Shown here one piece after another: positions 43,745 to 52,080 of a stretch of 64,000 nucleotides of DNA. This stretch comes from an uncultured Christensenella sp. (lineage in GTDB: Bacteria; Bacillota; Clostridia; Christensenellales; Borkfalkiaceae), in assembly GCA_910578145.1 (NCBI GenBank), contig CAJTPJ010000007.1:1-64000 (forward strand). Reading direction: 5' to 3'. The notes beneath the pieces are model-generated. The model saw only the letters and a list, made by a program, of their open reading frames with translations. It did no database searches and had not been told where the DNA came from. Every line of letters starts with the position of its first letter. The stretch's first letter is position 1. The position numbers and the translations under genes were made by a program.

Positions 43745-44707
43745 TTACATAAACAGTGCAGCCGCGCCGAACGCCCCCGCCTTGGAACCGAGAGCGGCTT
43801 TTACTATTTTTACGGGCGCAAACGTCGTACCCGCAAACATTTCGCCGTTAACCAGCTTTTGGACGGGCACGGTAAGCCGTTCGCCCTGCTCGCTTACTCC
43901 GCCGCCAAGCATAACCACCTGCGGGCGGAAAATATTTATTATATCCGTTATGCCGCAAGCAAGATGCTTAACGTATGTATCTACTACTTTTTTCGCCGTT
44001 TCGTCGCTTTCCGCATACTCGAACGGCGTTCTTCCCGAAACCGTTTCGGGGGTGTACGCTTGCCACATAGCGCTGGATTTGTCCGCTTCCATCGCCGCGC
44101 GCGTCTGCTCCATAAGCGCCCGCGCCGAAGCGTACCGCTCGAAACAGCCCCGTCTGCCGCAAGTGCACTGCAAACCGTCTTCCACTATTACCGTGTGCCC
44201 TATTTCGGCGCCCGCAGATTTGCCGCCTTCGAACAACTTGCCGTCTATTACTATTCCGCCGCCTACGCCCGTACCCAGCGTTACCAGCACGCTGTCGGTA
44301 TACTTTTTACCCGCGCCGAATTTAGCTTCGCCCAAAGCCGCTGCGTTAGCGTCGTTAGTTAACTTAACGGGTAAACCTACCTTATCCGAAACGCCTTTGG
44401 CAAGCGGATAATACTCTAAATTGAGATTGCCCGCAAACACAACCATACCGTTTTTGCTGTCTATAAGCCCGGGACAACCTATACCCACGCCCGAAACTTC
44501 GCGCTTTAACACGCCAGCCGCCGAAATCATACGGTTTATAAGGTTGACGATGTTGCCAAGCATAGCCTCCGCGCTTTTATCCGCGTCCGTGGGCACGCAA
44601 TCTTCAACTATAATTTCGCCTGAATTGTTGATGATAATGCCCTTGATAGTCATACCGCCGATATCCACGCCGATAAACTTTTTAACCACGTTTTTCAAAT
44701 CGTTCAT
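43745..44707 (-). CDS. ROK-family sugar kinase (paralogue)
   Basis: 320 aa. Zinc motif CTCGRRGCFE and catalytic NDANAAALGE are intact, but the phosphate loop reads DIGGMTIKG, with Met where ROK kinases have Thr/Ser. Eleven bases before glf and 3 after the glycosyltransferase, so probably linked to the same surface sugar pathway. Substrate unknown. Confidence 0.85.
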   Translation of the reverse strand: MNDLKNVVKKFIGVDIGGMTIKGIIINNSGEIIVEDCVPTDADKSAEAMLGNIVNLINRMISAAGVLKREVSGVGIGCPGLIDSKNGMVVFAGNLNLEYYPLAKGVSDKVGLPVKLTNDANAAALGEAKFGAGKKYTDSVLVTLGTGVGGGIVIDGKLFEGGKSAGAEIGHTVIVEDGLQCTCGRRGCFERYASARALMEQTRAAMEADKSSAMWQAYTPETVSGRTPFEYAESDETAKKVVDTYVKHLACGITDIINIFRPQVVMLGGGVSEQGERLTVPVQKLVNGEMFAGTTFAPVKIVKAALGSKAGAFGAAALFM

Positions 44708-44710
44708 AAC

Positions 44711-45736
44711 TCAACCCAGCTTTATTTTTTTGCACAGTATAAAGTAACCCTTAGTCATAACCCACCCGCGGAAACGCCAAGGCAGATAATTTAAAGCGGT
44801 TGCATACGAACCGTGCCTTAATTTTTTATAAAGTTTTATATCGCGCTCTTTAATATGCTTCCACATTTCCGAAAGCGCTTTTTTGCGCGCGTCGTCACAG
44901 TCGGCACAGGTGAAGAATATCGTGTTCATCAATATTACTTCGAGATTGTGCCACATATATCTTTTAAGCCCCTTGGGCATTTTTTTAAGGTCGTTCCAGG
45001 AGTACGCGTCAACCATACAACGCATAACGCGTTGCTGCTGTTCGTAACGCTTTACAAAGTTTTTAATGTTTACCGACTGGTCTTCCCTGCCAATGAAGTA
45101 GTGGTACAAATCCACGTTTAAATAATATATGCTTTGCATAAACGGCAGGGGTTTGTATGCAAACAGGTTGTCCACGTAGAAAGTATGTTCGGGAAGCCAG
45201 GTGTCGCTTTCAAGCAACTTTTCACGGTTGTAAGTGAGCGCGTGCATTAAAAGCATATGCGACGACTTAAATTTTTTTACCTTATCCCACCCGATAAGCT
45301 CGTTTTCGGGCATCATTTTCTCGTACGAAGAAACGTATCTGGTGTTGTCGTGAACCTTATCGTATATAAAATTAGTAATATACAAGTCGGGAAGTTTATT
45401 TTCCGCCTTATGGATTTTTATAACGTCTAATAATTTTTTAAGCGCTTCGGAATCCAGCCAGTCGTCCGAATCCACGACTTTATAATAAATACCCGTTGCA
45501 ATTTTAAGACCGGCGTTTACGCCCGAGCCGTGCCCGCCGTTGGGCTTGTCTATAACCCTTACAATATCGGGAAATTTTTCAGCGTACGCGTTTGCAATAT
45601 CTATCGTGCCGTCTTTAGAGCCGTCGTTAACGATGATAATTTCAACGTCGTCGCCGCCCGTTAAAAGGCTGTCCACGCATTTTTCCATATACGCCTGCGA
45701 GTTGTAGCAAGGCACGGTAAAACTAATTAATTTCAT
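44711..45736 (-). CDS. Family 2 glycosyltransferase
   Basis: 341 aa GT-A enzyme. FTVPCYNSQAYMEKCVDSLL, IIVNDGSKDGT, DKPNGGHGSGVNAG, and acceptor-side VVDSDDWLD. The C-terminal third is basic with no clear membrane helix, so it is probably cytoplasmic-face associated. First gene of the GT-ROK-glf operon; galactofuranosyl transfer is a context-based guess. Confidence 0.88.
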   Translation of the reverse strand: MKLISFTVPCYNSQAYMEKCVDSLLTGGDDVEIIIVNDGSKDGTIDIANAYAEKFPDIVRVIDKPNGGHGSGVNAGLKIATGIYYKVVDSDDWLDSEALKKLLDVIKIHKAENKLPDLYITNFIYDKVHDNTRYVSSYEKMMPENELIGWDKVKKFKSSHMLLMHALTYNREKLLESDTWLPEHTFYVDNLFAYKPLPFMQSIYYLNVDLYHYFIGREDQSVNIKNFVKRYEQQQRVMRCMVDAYSWNDLKKMPKGLKRYMWHNLEVILMNTIFFTCADCDDARKKALSEMWKHIKERDIKLYKKLRHGSYATALNYLPWRFRGWVMTKGYFILCKKIKLG

Positions 45737-45842
45737 TATGCTCCCCTATTACAATCAAAATAAATATATCATATTACGGTTTGAATGTCAATATATATTA
45801 TGTCGCGAAAACGACAACCTATGCACGCGGGGATAGTTAAAA

Positions 45843-45870
45843 CGGGGGAACGGTTACAGCCGCTCCCCCC
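45843..45870 (-). terminator. Hairpin near the gene remnant
   Basis: GGGGG...CCCCC stem with internal GCGG/CCGT pairs; weak T-run on the minus side. May end the remnant below. Confidence 0.4.
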
Positions 45871-45884
45871 TTTAAATTGTTTTT

Positions 45885-45974
45885 TTATTCTGTTTCCGCC
45901 GTGGTTTTACGCTTTGCGGAAATTATTTTATCCGCCGTCGGAAGTTCTTCACCTGTTAGCTTTTTAAGCGCAAG
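45885..45974 (-). pseudogene. C-terminal gene remnant downstream of tRNA-Arg
   Basis: Twenty-nine host-like codons (LALKKLTGEELPTADKII...) run to a stop but have no start codon, being preceded by an in-frame TAA. It lies just after the tRNA-Arg terminator, the kind of place where integrated elements decay. Too short to identify. Confidence 0.35.
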
Positions 45975-46018
45975 TTAATTGCTTTTATAAAAATACTCAA
46001 CAACGCTTATGCAAAAAA

Positions 46019-46050
46019 GCCCCCGCGTACGTTTTATCTGTCGCGGGGGC
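46019..46050 (-). terminator. tRNA-Arg terminator
   Basis: GCCCCCGCG stem with 14-base loop and six T residues on the minus strand. Confidence 0.85.
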
Positions 46051-46053
46051 TTG

Positions 46054-46129
46054 TGGTGTGTCCGTCGGGGCTCGAACCCGAACCGAAGGCGTCGGAGGCC
46101 TTAATGGTATCCAATTCCACCACGGGCAC
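46054..46129 (-). tRNA. tRNA-Arg (anticodon CCG)
   Basis: 76 bases with an encoded CCA. Acceptor GTGCCCG pairs with CGGACAC except for a C4-A69 mismatch. Anticodon stem AAGGC/GCCTT with loop CTCCGAC gives anticodon CCG, reading CGG. T arm contains GGTTCGAG. A terminator follows directly. Confidence 0.88.
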
Positions 46130-46158
46130 GAATTAATTTCTTTACTGAAAGCCGCTAA

Positions 46159-46341
46159 TTAAACGGCTGTAAACGCGTTTAACTTTTCGTCGTACGCGTA
46201 GCCTACCGCGGCAAGGCAGGCTTGCAGCTCTCGGGCGGATACGTCTTCGCTTTCGCACAAGTCCTGTAAACAATTATAAAAGTCGCGCAGTTTGGTATTT
46301 ACAACCGAAAGCAAAATGAAAGGGTCGCCCGATAAATTCAT
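46159..46341 (-). CDS. DUF4250-family small protein
   Basis: 60 aa. MNLSGDPFILLSVVNTKLRDFY...CESEDV...YAYDEKLNAF matches the family pattern. The chosen ATG at 46341 has no ribosome-binding site and lies six bases after a TATAAT, predicting a leaderless mRNA; an upstream ATG at 46347 would lie before the predicted start of transcription. Function unknown. Confidence 0.85.
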   Translation of the reverse strand: MNLSGDPFILLSVVNTKLRDFYNCLQDLCESEDVSARELQACLAAVGYAYDEKLNAFTAV

Positions 46342-46347
46342 AGCCAT

Positions 46348-46375
46348 ATTATACCACAAAACAAATTATTTGCAA
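46348..46375 (-). promoter_or_regulatory. DUF4250 promoter
   Basis: -35 TTGCAA (46370-46375), 16-bp spacer, -10 TATAAT (46348-46353); +1 expected at the A of the ATG. Confidence 0.75.
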
Positions 46376-46398
46376 ATATTAATCGACCGTGTTATAAT
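46370..46398 (+). promoter_or_regulatory. mnmA promoter
   Basis: Uses the same palindromic TTGCAA hexamer (46370-46375) as the DUF4250 promoter, read in the other direction, with 17-bp spacer and -10 TATAAT (46393-46398). Confidence 0.75.
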
Positions 46399-46426
46399 AA
46401 TAAAAATTATTTTTTACGGTAAAAAG

Positions 46427-47500
46427 ATGTCAAAAACTGTAGTTGTTGGAATGAGCGGCGGAGTGGATTCATCCGTAGCCGCGTACGTCCTAAAAAAACA
46501 AGGCTATAACGTTATAGGCCTTTATATGATGAATTGGGAGGAAACCGATATAAACGGCGCGTGCAGCGCCGACGCGGACTTTGCCGACGTGCGCAGGGTT
46601 TGCGGCGCGCTGGATATCCCCTATTACAGCGTTAACTTCGCACGACAATACCTCGACCGCGTGTTTTCGCACTTTCTTGCCGAGTACAAAGCGGGCAGAA
46701 CGCCCAACCCCGACGTTTTGTGCAACCGTGAAATAAAATTCGGACCTTTCCGCGAATACGCAATGAGTTTGGGCGCGGATTTCATTGCCACGGGGCACTA
46801 CTGCGGAATAGAGCGTTCGGGCGGCGTAACCCGCCTTAAAAAAGCCGCCGACGCCAACAAGGACCAAACGTATTTTTTAAATCAGGTACGGGAATATCAG
46901 CTGACTAACGCACTTTTCCCGCTTGCGGATATGCCCAAACCCGAAGTGCGGGAAATTGCTTTGCGCGAGGGGCTTGCCACTGCAAGAAAAAAGGATTCTA
47001 CGGGAATTTGCTTTATCGGCGAGCGCAATTTTAAAAAATTTTTGCAAACGTATTTACCCGCGCAACCGGGCAAAATAGTTACGCTGGACGGAGAAACCGT
47101 GGGCGAACATTGCGGACTTATGTACTACACTTTGGGACAACGCAAAGGGCTTGAGTTGGGCGGCAAAAAAGGCGAAGAAGGGCGTTGGTTCGTGGTTGAA
47201 AAGGATTTAAAAAACAACGTTTTGCGCGTTTCCCACGGCGACGAAACCCCGCTTTTCTCTAAGGCGTGCAAGGTTTCAAACCTAAATTGGATAGGATATA
47301 TGCCCGAACGACGGGTAATTTGCGGTGCAAAGTTCCGCTACCGCCAACCCGAACAGCAAGTTGAAGTAACGGTGGACGGCAACTGCGCCACGGTTGAATT
47401 TGCACAGCCGCAACGCGCCGTAACCGAAGGGCAGTACGCGGTGTTTTACGACGAAAACTACTGCTTGGGCGGCGGCGTTATAGAAGAGGTTTATAAATAA
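46427..47500 (+). CDS. mnmA: tRNA 2-thiouridylase MnmA
   Basis: 357 aa. Adds sulfur to U34 of Lys, Glu and Gln tRNAs. PP-loop GMSGGVDSSVAAYVL, NPDVLCNREIKF with a catalytic Cys, ATGHYCGI, and DSTGICFIGERNFKKFL with the second Cys. ATG at 46427 lies after the promoter; earlier in-frame codons overlap the divergent gene. Confidence 0.96.
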   Translation: MSKTVVVGMSGGVDSSVAAYVLKKQGYNVIGLYMMNWEETDINGACSADADFADVRRVCGALDIPYYSVNFARQYLDRVFSHFLAEYKAGRTPNPDVLCNREIKFGPFREYAMSLGADFIATGHYCGIERSGGVTRLKKAADANKDQTYFLNQVREYQLTNALFPLADMPKPEVREIALREGLATARKKDSTGICFIGERNFKKFLQTYLPAQPGKIVTLDGETVGEHCGLMYYTLGQRKGLELGGKKGEEGRWFVVEKDLKNNVLRVSHGDETPLFSKACKVSNLNWIGYMPERRVICGAKFRYRQPEQQVEVTVDGNCATVEFAQPQRAVTEGQYAVFYDENYCLGGGVIEEVYK

Positions 47501-47528
47501 ACGGCAACGCAACTTAATACAAAGCAAA

Positions 47529-47554
47529 ACGCGCGGGATATCTATCCGGCGCGT
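47529..47554. terminator. Terminator between mnmA and the XRE gene
   Basis: ACGCGC...GCGCGT stem with inner GGATA-TC-TATCC; T run on the plus strand. Confidence 0.75.
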
Positions 47555-47556
47555 TT

Positions 47557-47880
47557 TTAATATTCTCTGTCCAGCCACAGCTCTACGTACTCCGAAACCC
47601 TGCTTTTTCCCGTCTTGCCCAACTTCCTGAAATCAGCTACTAGCCCCGCCTCGTCCGCAGAAAGCGCCGCAACCGCTTTTAACGGCATTTCCCGCTCTCC
47701 CCTGCCCAAAAGATAGTCCACGCTTACCCCGTAATAGTCGGCAAACTTCAAAAGCCACTCGTACGGAGCCTGCCTTATTTCGTTTTCGTAATTAGCCAAA
47801 GTGCCCGCGTTGATATTTAAATCGAGGGCAACTTTACTGCGTTTAAATCCGCATTCTTTGCGCAATTCCAATAATCTCAT
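47557..47880 (-). CDS. XRE-family regulator
   Basis: 107 aa. HTH RLLELRKECGFKRSKVALDLNINAGTLANYE, then VSVDYLLGRGER. Divergent from a TM2 gene. Its promoter and the TM2 promoter are flanked by a 10-bp inverted repeat, suggesting it controls both. Confidence 0.85.
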   Translation of the reverse strand: MRLLELRKECGFKRSKVALDLNINAGTLANYENEIRQAPYEWLLKFADYYGVSVDYLLGRGEREMPLKAVAALSADEAGLVADFRKLGKTGKSRVSEYVELWLDREY

Positions 47881-47896
47881 AATCGTGCTAATTATA

Positions 47897-48006
47897 CAAA
47901 ACGTGCGCTTTTAATACATAATTTTCACCAAAACGGTTGACTTTTTCAACATTTTAACTTAAAATAGTACAAAATGAGCGATTTTTAGACAAAATTGCAC
48001 GTTTTG
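47897..48006. promoter_or_regulatory. Inverted-repeat operator arms around divergent promoters
   Basis: CAAAACGTGC (47897-47906) and its exact complement GCACGTTTTG (47997-48006), 100 bp apart. The left arm lies in the XRE promoter region, the right arm downstream of the TM2 -10. Candidate looping operator. Confidence 0.6.
47937..47965 (+). promoter_or_regulatory. TM2/DUF2752 promoter
   Basis: -35 TTGACT (47937-47942), 17-bp spacer, -10 TAAAAT (47960-47965). Confidence 0.75.
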
Positions 48007-48026
48007 AATAATTATGAGGTGAAAAT

Positions 48027-48365
48027 ATGAAAGAAGAAAGTGTAAGACAAATTATCGCGCTTGTAAGCGATAAACTGCCTGAAGACAAAGTTATGGTTTT
48101 GAAAAACAGACTTGCCGAGCAGGCTGACGAAAAGTATGACGAAATTATGTGCGCAAATTTATACAACCCTACGCATATACTTTTGTTTTCGATTTTCCTC
48201 GGCGGATTCGGTATCGACCGCTTTATGATAGGCGACACGGGTATAGGCATCGGCAAACTGCTTTTGGGCTGGGCTACTTGCGGAATTTGGCCGCTTATCG
48301 ATATTTTTATCAGCTATAAAAAAGCAAAAGAAAAGAACTTTAACAAACTTATGATGTTGCTTTGA
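48027..48365 (+). CDS. TM2-domain membrane protein
   Basis: 112 aa. Soluble helical N-terminus (about 45 residues) and a C-terminal TM2 pair with LFSIFLGGFGIDRFMIGDTG and GIWPLIDIFISY. Function of TM2 proteins in bacteria is unclear. Ends in TTGA, sharing bases with the next start. Confidence 0.85.
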   Translation: MKEESVRQIIALVSDKLPEDKVMVLKNRLAEQADEKYDEIMCANLYNPTHILLFSIFLGGFGIDRFMIGDTGIGIGKLLLGWATCGIWPLIDIFISYKKAKEKNFNKLMMLL

Positions 48366-48688
48366 AAATAAAAACTTTACTATTACACCTATTGTACCTT
48401 GCGGTTATAGCCGTTTACGCGTTTTTGATTGGTTGCCCCGTAAAAAGGTTTTTCGGAATCGACTGTCCGTTTTGCGGAATGACCCGAGCGCACGTCGCGC
48501 TTTTCTGCGGAGATTTGAATAGCGCTATCGGCTACCACGAATTGTTTTATTTAGGTATTCCCACTATGCTGGGCGTTGCGCATTTGCGCGTGCTAAAAAA
48601 GAAACGTGCCGTATTTATTGCGGTTACAACGTTTTGTTCGCTAAGCGCGGTTGCGTTTATCGTAAGGTATATATTAATTTTAATATAA
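48362..48688 (+). CDS. DUF2752 membrane protein
   Basis: 108 aa, three to four transmembrane helices, signature IDCPFCGMTRAHVALFCGD. The TTG start overlaps the TM2 stop (TTGA). TM2 and DUF2752 pairs recur together. Function unknown. Confidence 0.8.
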   Translation: MKIKTLLLHLLYLAVIAVYAFLIGCPVKRFFGIDCPFCGMTRAHVALFCGDLNSAIGYHELFYLGIPTMLGVAHLRVLKKKRAVFIAVTTFCSLSAVAFIVRYILILI

Positions 48689-48690
48689 TA

Positions 48691-48718
48691 AAACAGGCGG
48701 ATATCTATCCGCCTGTTT
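48691..48718. terminator. Terminator with GGATATCTATCC core
   Basis: Thirteen-bp perfect stem AAACAGGCGGATA around TC; its core matches the terminator at 47529-47554. Serves both convergent genes. Confidence 0.85.
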
Positions 48719-48723
48719 TTACT

Positions 48724-49524
48724 TTATTTACGCGCTTTTAATATTTTTTCAAATTCAACCCCGTAAAAATGCCCTTCGTCCGTATTCTTAATACAGTCGG
48801 CAACGAAGTTTGCGGCGGTGTCGCACGAATTATGCGTTCCGTTCCCAAGCAAATAATTAGCCGTAAACACCGAAGCGAATATATCGCCCGTGCCGTGCTT
48901 TTTTACGGGCAGAAGAGTGTGCCACAGTATTTCCTCACTCGTATTTCCGCTTATAAACTCGCCTATCTTGCCGTCTATTTCCACGCCGGTTATAATTATT
49001 TTCGCCTTGGTAAGTTTTTTAAGTTTGGCTATAAGATTTTTTACGAACGCACCGTCGTAAACTTCTTTATACTCGGTTTCCGTCAAAAAACACGCTTCGG
49101 TAACGTTTGGCAAAATAATATCCGCTTTTGTTATAAGTTTGCGCATAGCCGCAACGTACGTCAAATCGAAACCGCCGTATAACTTGCCGTTGTCCCCGAA
49201 TACGGGGTCTATGATTACGCTTGCCCCGTCTGCCGAAAACTTTTCAAAACAACTTTCGGCAACGGTCATCAACTCCTTTTTGCCGAGATATCCCAACAAA
49301 AACGCGTCGAATTTAAACCCGTTGTTTTCCCACTCGCGGAAAATATTTTCCGTTTCGCCCGTCAAGTCAAGATAACTCCAACTTTTAAACATCGTGTGAT
49401 TTGACAGTACTGCCGTAGGCAAAACGCAAGTTTCTATTCCGTAAGCCGACAGTATGGGCAAAGCCACTGTAAGCGAGCATTGCCCCACGCACGATAAATC
49501 TTGCATCGTTAAAATTCTTTTCAT
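48724..49524 (-). CDS. Pyridoxal/pyridoxamine kinase
   Basis: 266 aa ribokinase fold. MKRILTMQDLSCVGQCSL is the PdxK/PdxY-like start; DPVFGDNGKLYGG, ILPNVTEACFLT and catalytic KHGTGDIFASVF. Supplies PLP for enzymes such as the aminotransferases here. ATG at 49524 has GAGG upstream. Confidence 0.85.
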   Translation of the reverse strand: MKRILTMQDLSCVGQCSLTVALPILSAYGIETCVLPTAVLSNHTMFKSWSYLDLTGETENIFREWENNGFKFDAFLLGYLGKKELMTVAESCFEKFSADGASVIIDPVFGDNGKLYGGFDLTYVAAMRKLITKADIILPNVTEACFLTETEYKEVYDGAFVKNLIAKLKKLTKAKIIITGVEIDGKIGEFISGNTSEEILWHTLLPVKKHGTGDIFASVFTANYLLGNGTHNSCDTAANFVADCIKNTDEGHFYGVEFEKILKARK

Positions 49525-49532
49525 AATATACC

Positions 49533-50336
49533 TCAATCTATTTGTAATGCTATTTTATAAATTTCCGATTTAGGCACGCCGCGCTCCTTTGCAACCAGCT
49601 TTATCGCCTCTTTTTTATCCATTCCCCCCGCAATATACCGCGACAAATGCTCTTCCGCGGTTAGCGAATTTAACGGATTTTCCAACGCCGCGCCCGCGAC
49701 TATAAGTACGAATTCGCCGCGCGCCTCGCCCTTAAAGCCCTGCGAAAGTTTAAAATGAACCGCTTCCTCGTGCAACTTTGTAATTTCGCGCACAACGCAC
49801 GCTTCGCGGTCGCCAAAAACCTCGTAAACGGCGCATATATCGCGGTCTAAGTCCTGCGGGGCGATATGGAAGATTAGCGTTAGCTCTAAATTTTTATACT
49901 TTTCCAAAAGCCTGCGCTTTTCACCCACCTTATCCGGCAAAAAGCCGATAAACGCAAATCTGTCCGCAGGCATTGCGGACAACACCAGCGCCGAAAGAGC
50001 CGCGTTTGCGCCGGGGATAACGGTAAATGGTTCGCCCGCGTCCCTTAAAATTTTGCAAACAATGTTGCCGGGGTCGGAAATTACGGGCATACCCGCGTCC
50101 GAAATTACCGCCACCTGCTTGCCCGAAACGCTTGCCGAAAGTATTTTTTCCGCCGCCTCCCGCTCGTTGAATTTATGGCAGGAGTACAGCGGTTTTTTTA
50201 TTTCGTAAGCGTTTAAAAGTTTAAGCGAATGCCGCGTATCCTCGCAAAAAATTACGTCCGCACCGCGCAATACTTCCAGCGCGCGCAAACTTATATCCTT
50301 TAAATTGCCTATCGGCGTTGCAACGAAGTAAATCAT
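49533..50336 (-). CDS. rsmI: 16S rRNA (cytidine-2'-O)-methyltransferase RsmI
   Basis: 267 aa SAM enzyme methylating C1402. YFVATPIGNLKDISLRALE, CEDTRHSLKLLN, VISDAGMPVISDPG and PGANAALSALVLSAMP. One base after the ABC transporter gene stop. Confidence 0.95.
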   Translation of the reverse strand: MIYFVATPIGNLKDISLRALEVLRGADVIFCEDTRHSLKLLNAYEIKKPLYSCHKFNEREAAEKILSASVSGKQVAVISDAGMPVISDPGNIVCKILRDAGEPFTVIPGANAALSALVLSAMPADRFAFIGFLPDKVGEKRRLLEKYKNLELTLIFHIAPQDLDRDICAVYEVFGDREACVVREITKLHEEAVHFKLSQGFKGEARGEFVLIVAGAALENPLNSLTAEEHLSRYIAGGMDKKEAIKLVAKERGVPKSEIYKIALQID

Positions 50337-50337
50337 T

Positions 50338-52077
50338 TTATTCCGCCTTAAACTGATATTCGTACAAATTTTTGTAAATGCCGCCCGCCGCTATAAGTTG
50401 GTTATGCGTGCCGCGCTCGGCTATCCCGTCCGCCGTAACAACTATAATCTCGTCGGCGTTTTTTATCGTTGAAAGCCTGTGCGCGACCACCAGCGTGGTG
50501 CGCCCCTTTGAAAGCTCTTTCAGCGCGCTTTGAATAAGCATTTCGGTTGCATTGTCAAGCGCGGAGGTAGCTTCGTCGAGAATGAGTATAGGCGGGTTGC
50601 GCAAAAACGCCCGCGCTATGGAAACGCGCTGTTTCTGCCCGCCCGAAAGTTTTACGCCGCGCTCGCCCACCCCCGTTTCGTAACCCTGCGGCAGACTTAA
50701 AATATAGTCGTGAATGTTGGCTTTTTTCGCCGCTGCCACTATCTCGTCGTCGGTAGCGTTAAAGTTGCCGTACGCGATATTTTCGCGTATCGTGCCGTTA
50801 AACAGAAAAACTTCCTGTTGCACTATGCCTATGTTCCGCCTCAGCGCCATACGGTCTAACTCGCGGATATCGTAGCCGTCGATAGTAATTTTTCCGCCGT
50901 CGATTTCGTAAAACCGCGGTATAAGATGGCACACGGTGGTTTTGCCTCCGCCCGACGGTCCAACCAACGCAATGGTTTTGCCCGCGGGGATTTGCATTGA
51001 AAAATTTTCTATAACCTTGCGGGAATCGTCGTCGTTGGAATACCCGAAAGTAACGCCGTCAAAAATTATTTCGCCTTTAAGCCTTTCGGGGACTATCGCG
51101 TTTTCGCTTTGCTCTTCGGGAGAAATATCCATAATTTCGCAAAAGCGTTTAAACCCCGTCATTCCCTCCTGAATTTGCTCGTAAATAGTAGTAAGCGTGC
51201 GCACCGGCGTTATTAGCGTGGTTACGTACAATACGAACGCCGCGAATTCGCCCGCATCTATTACGTCGTAATAGAAAAACAGCCCGCCCGACAGCAATAC
51301 GGCAAAGTATAGAAAGTCCATAAAAAAGTTCATAGTCGAGTAAAACTCGCCCATAACTTTATACTGTTTGCTTTTCGCCTTTACAAATTCGCCGTTGCCC
51401 TTGCCAAACTTCTCCGCCTCGTGCGATTGCGCACAGTACGCACGGGAAACGTGCACACCCGAAACCGCGCTTTCTATATCCGCGTTTATTTCGCCCTGCA
51501 CCACGCGCACGCGCTTAAACGTTTTTATCATACGCCTGCGCAAAAGCATAGCCGCGATAACTATAAAAGGTATGCACGCAAACACGATTAGCGCCAGATA
51601 AATATTCATAAACGCCAGCATAATAAACGCGCCTATAAGCGTAACCAGCGATAAAAAAACGTCCTCGGGTCCGTGGTGGGCAAGCTCTGAAATTTCAAAA
51701 AGGTCGTTGGTCATACGGCTCATAATAACGCCCGTCTTGTTGTCGTCAAAGTATGAAAAGGGCAGTTTTTGCAGGTGGTCAAACAGCTCCGCGCGCATAT
51801 CCGCCTGTATTCTAACCCCCACTATATGCCCCCAATACTGCAACACGAAGTTTAACGCCGCCTTTATTATATACAGCCCCAAAAGCAACCCGCACCCCGC
51901 GAGCATAAGATATAAAAGTTTGTTAGGCACGAAGTTATTTATTATTTCTTTGGTGATATACGGATAGAATAAGTTGAACGCTGAAATAACCAGCGCGCAA
52001 CACATATCTATTATAAAAAGTTTTTTGTGCGGCTTGTAATACTTTACAAACCGCTTAACGTAGTTTTGTTTTTGCAT
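50338..52077 (-). CDS. ABC exporter (fused permease-ATPase)
   Basis: 579 aa. Six transmembrane helices, then an ATPase with Walker A GPSGGGKTT, signature LSGGQKQR, Walker B ILILDEATSAL and H-loop VVAHRLST. A half-transporter that would homodimerise. Substrate not readable. Confidence 0.92.
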   Translation of the reverse strand: MQKQNYVKRFVKYYKPHKKLFIIDMCCALVISAFNLFYPYITKEIINNFVPNKLLYLMLAGCGLLLGLYIIKAALNFVLQYWGHIVGVRIQADMRAELFDHLQKLPFSYFDDNKTGVIMSRMTNDLFEISELAHHGPEDVFLSLVTLIGAFIMLAFMNIYLALIVFACIPFIVIAAMLLRRRMIKTFKRVRVVQGEINADIESAVSGVHVSRAYCAQSHEAEKFGKGNGEFVKAKSKQYKVMGEFYSTMNFFMDFLYFAVLLSGGLFFYYDVIDAGEFAAFVLYVTTLITPVRTLTTIYEQIQEGMTGFKRFCEIMDISPEEQSENAIVPERLKGEIIFDGVTFGYSNDDDSRKVIENFSMQIPAGKTIALVGPSGGGKTTVCHLIPRFYEIDGGKITIDGYDIRELDRMALRRNIGIVQQEVFLFNGTIRENIAYGNFNATDDEIVAAAKKANIHDYILSLPQGYETGVGERGVKLSGGQKQRVSIARAFLRNPPILILDEATSALDNATEMLIQSALKELSKGRTTLVVAHRLSTIKNADEIIVVTADGIAERGTHNQLIAAGGIYKNLYEYQFKAE

Positions 52078-52080
52078 ATT

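Noticed and set aside
45785..45967. 60-codon plus-strand frame
   Set aside because: Overlaps the remnant and hairpin on the other strand and has no ribosome-binding site or recognisable sequence.
48362..48688. DUF2752 frame as a shadow ORF because it starts with TTG
   Set aside because: Kept as a gene: family signature and TTGA overlap with the previous stop argue for a real TTG start.
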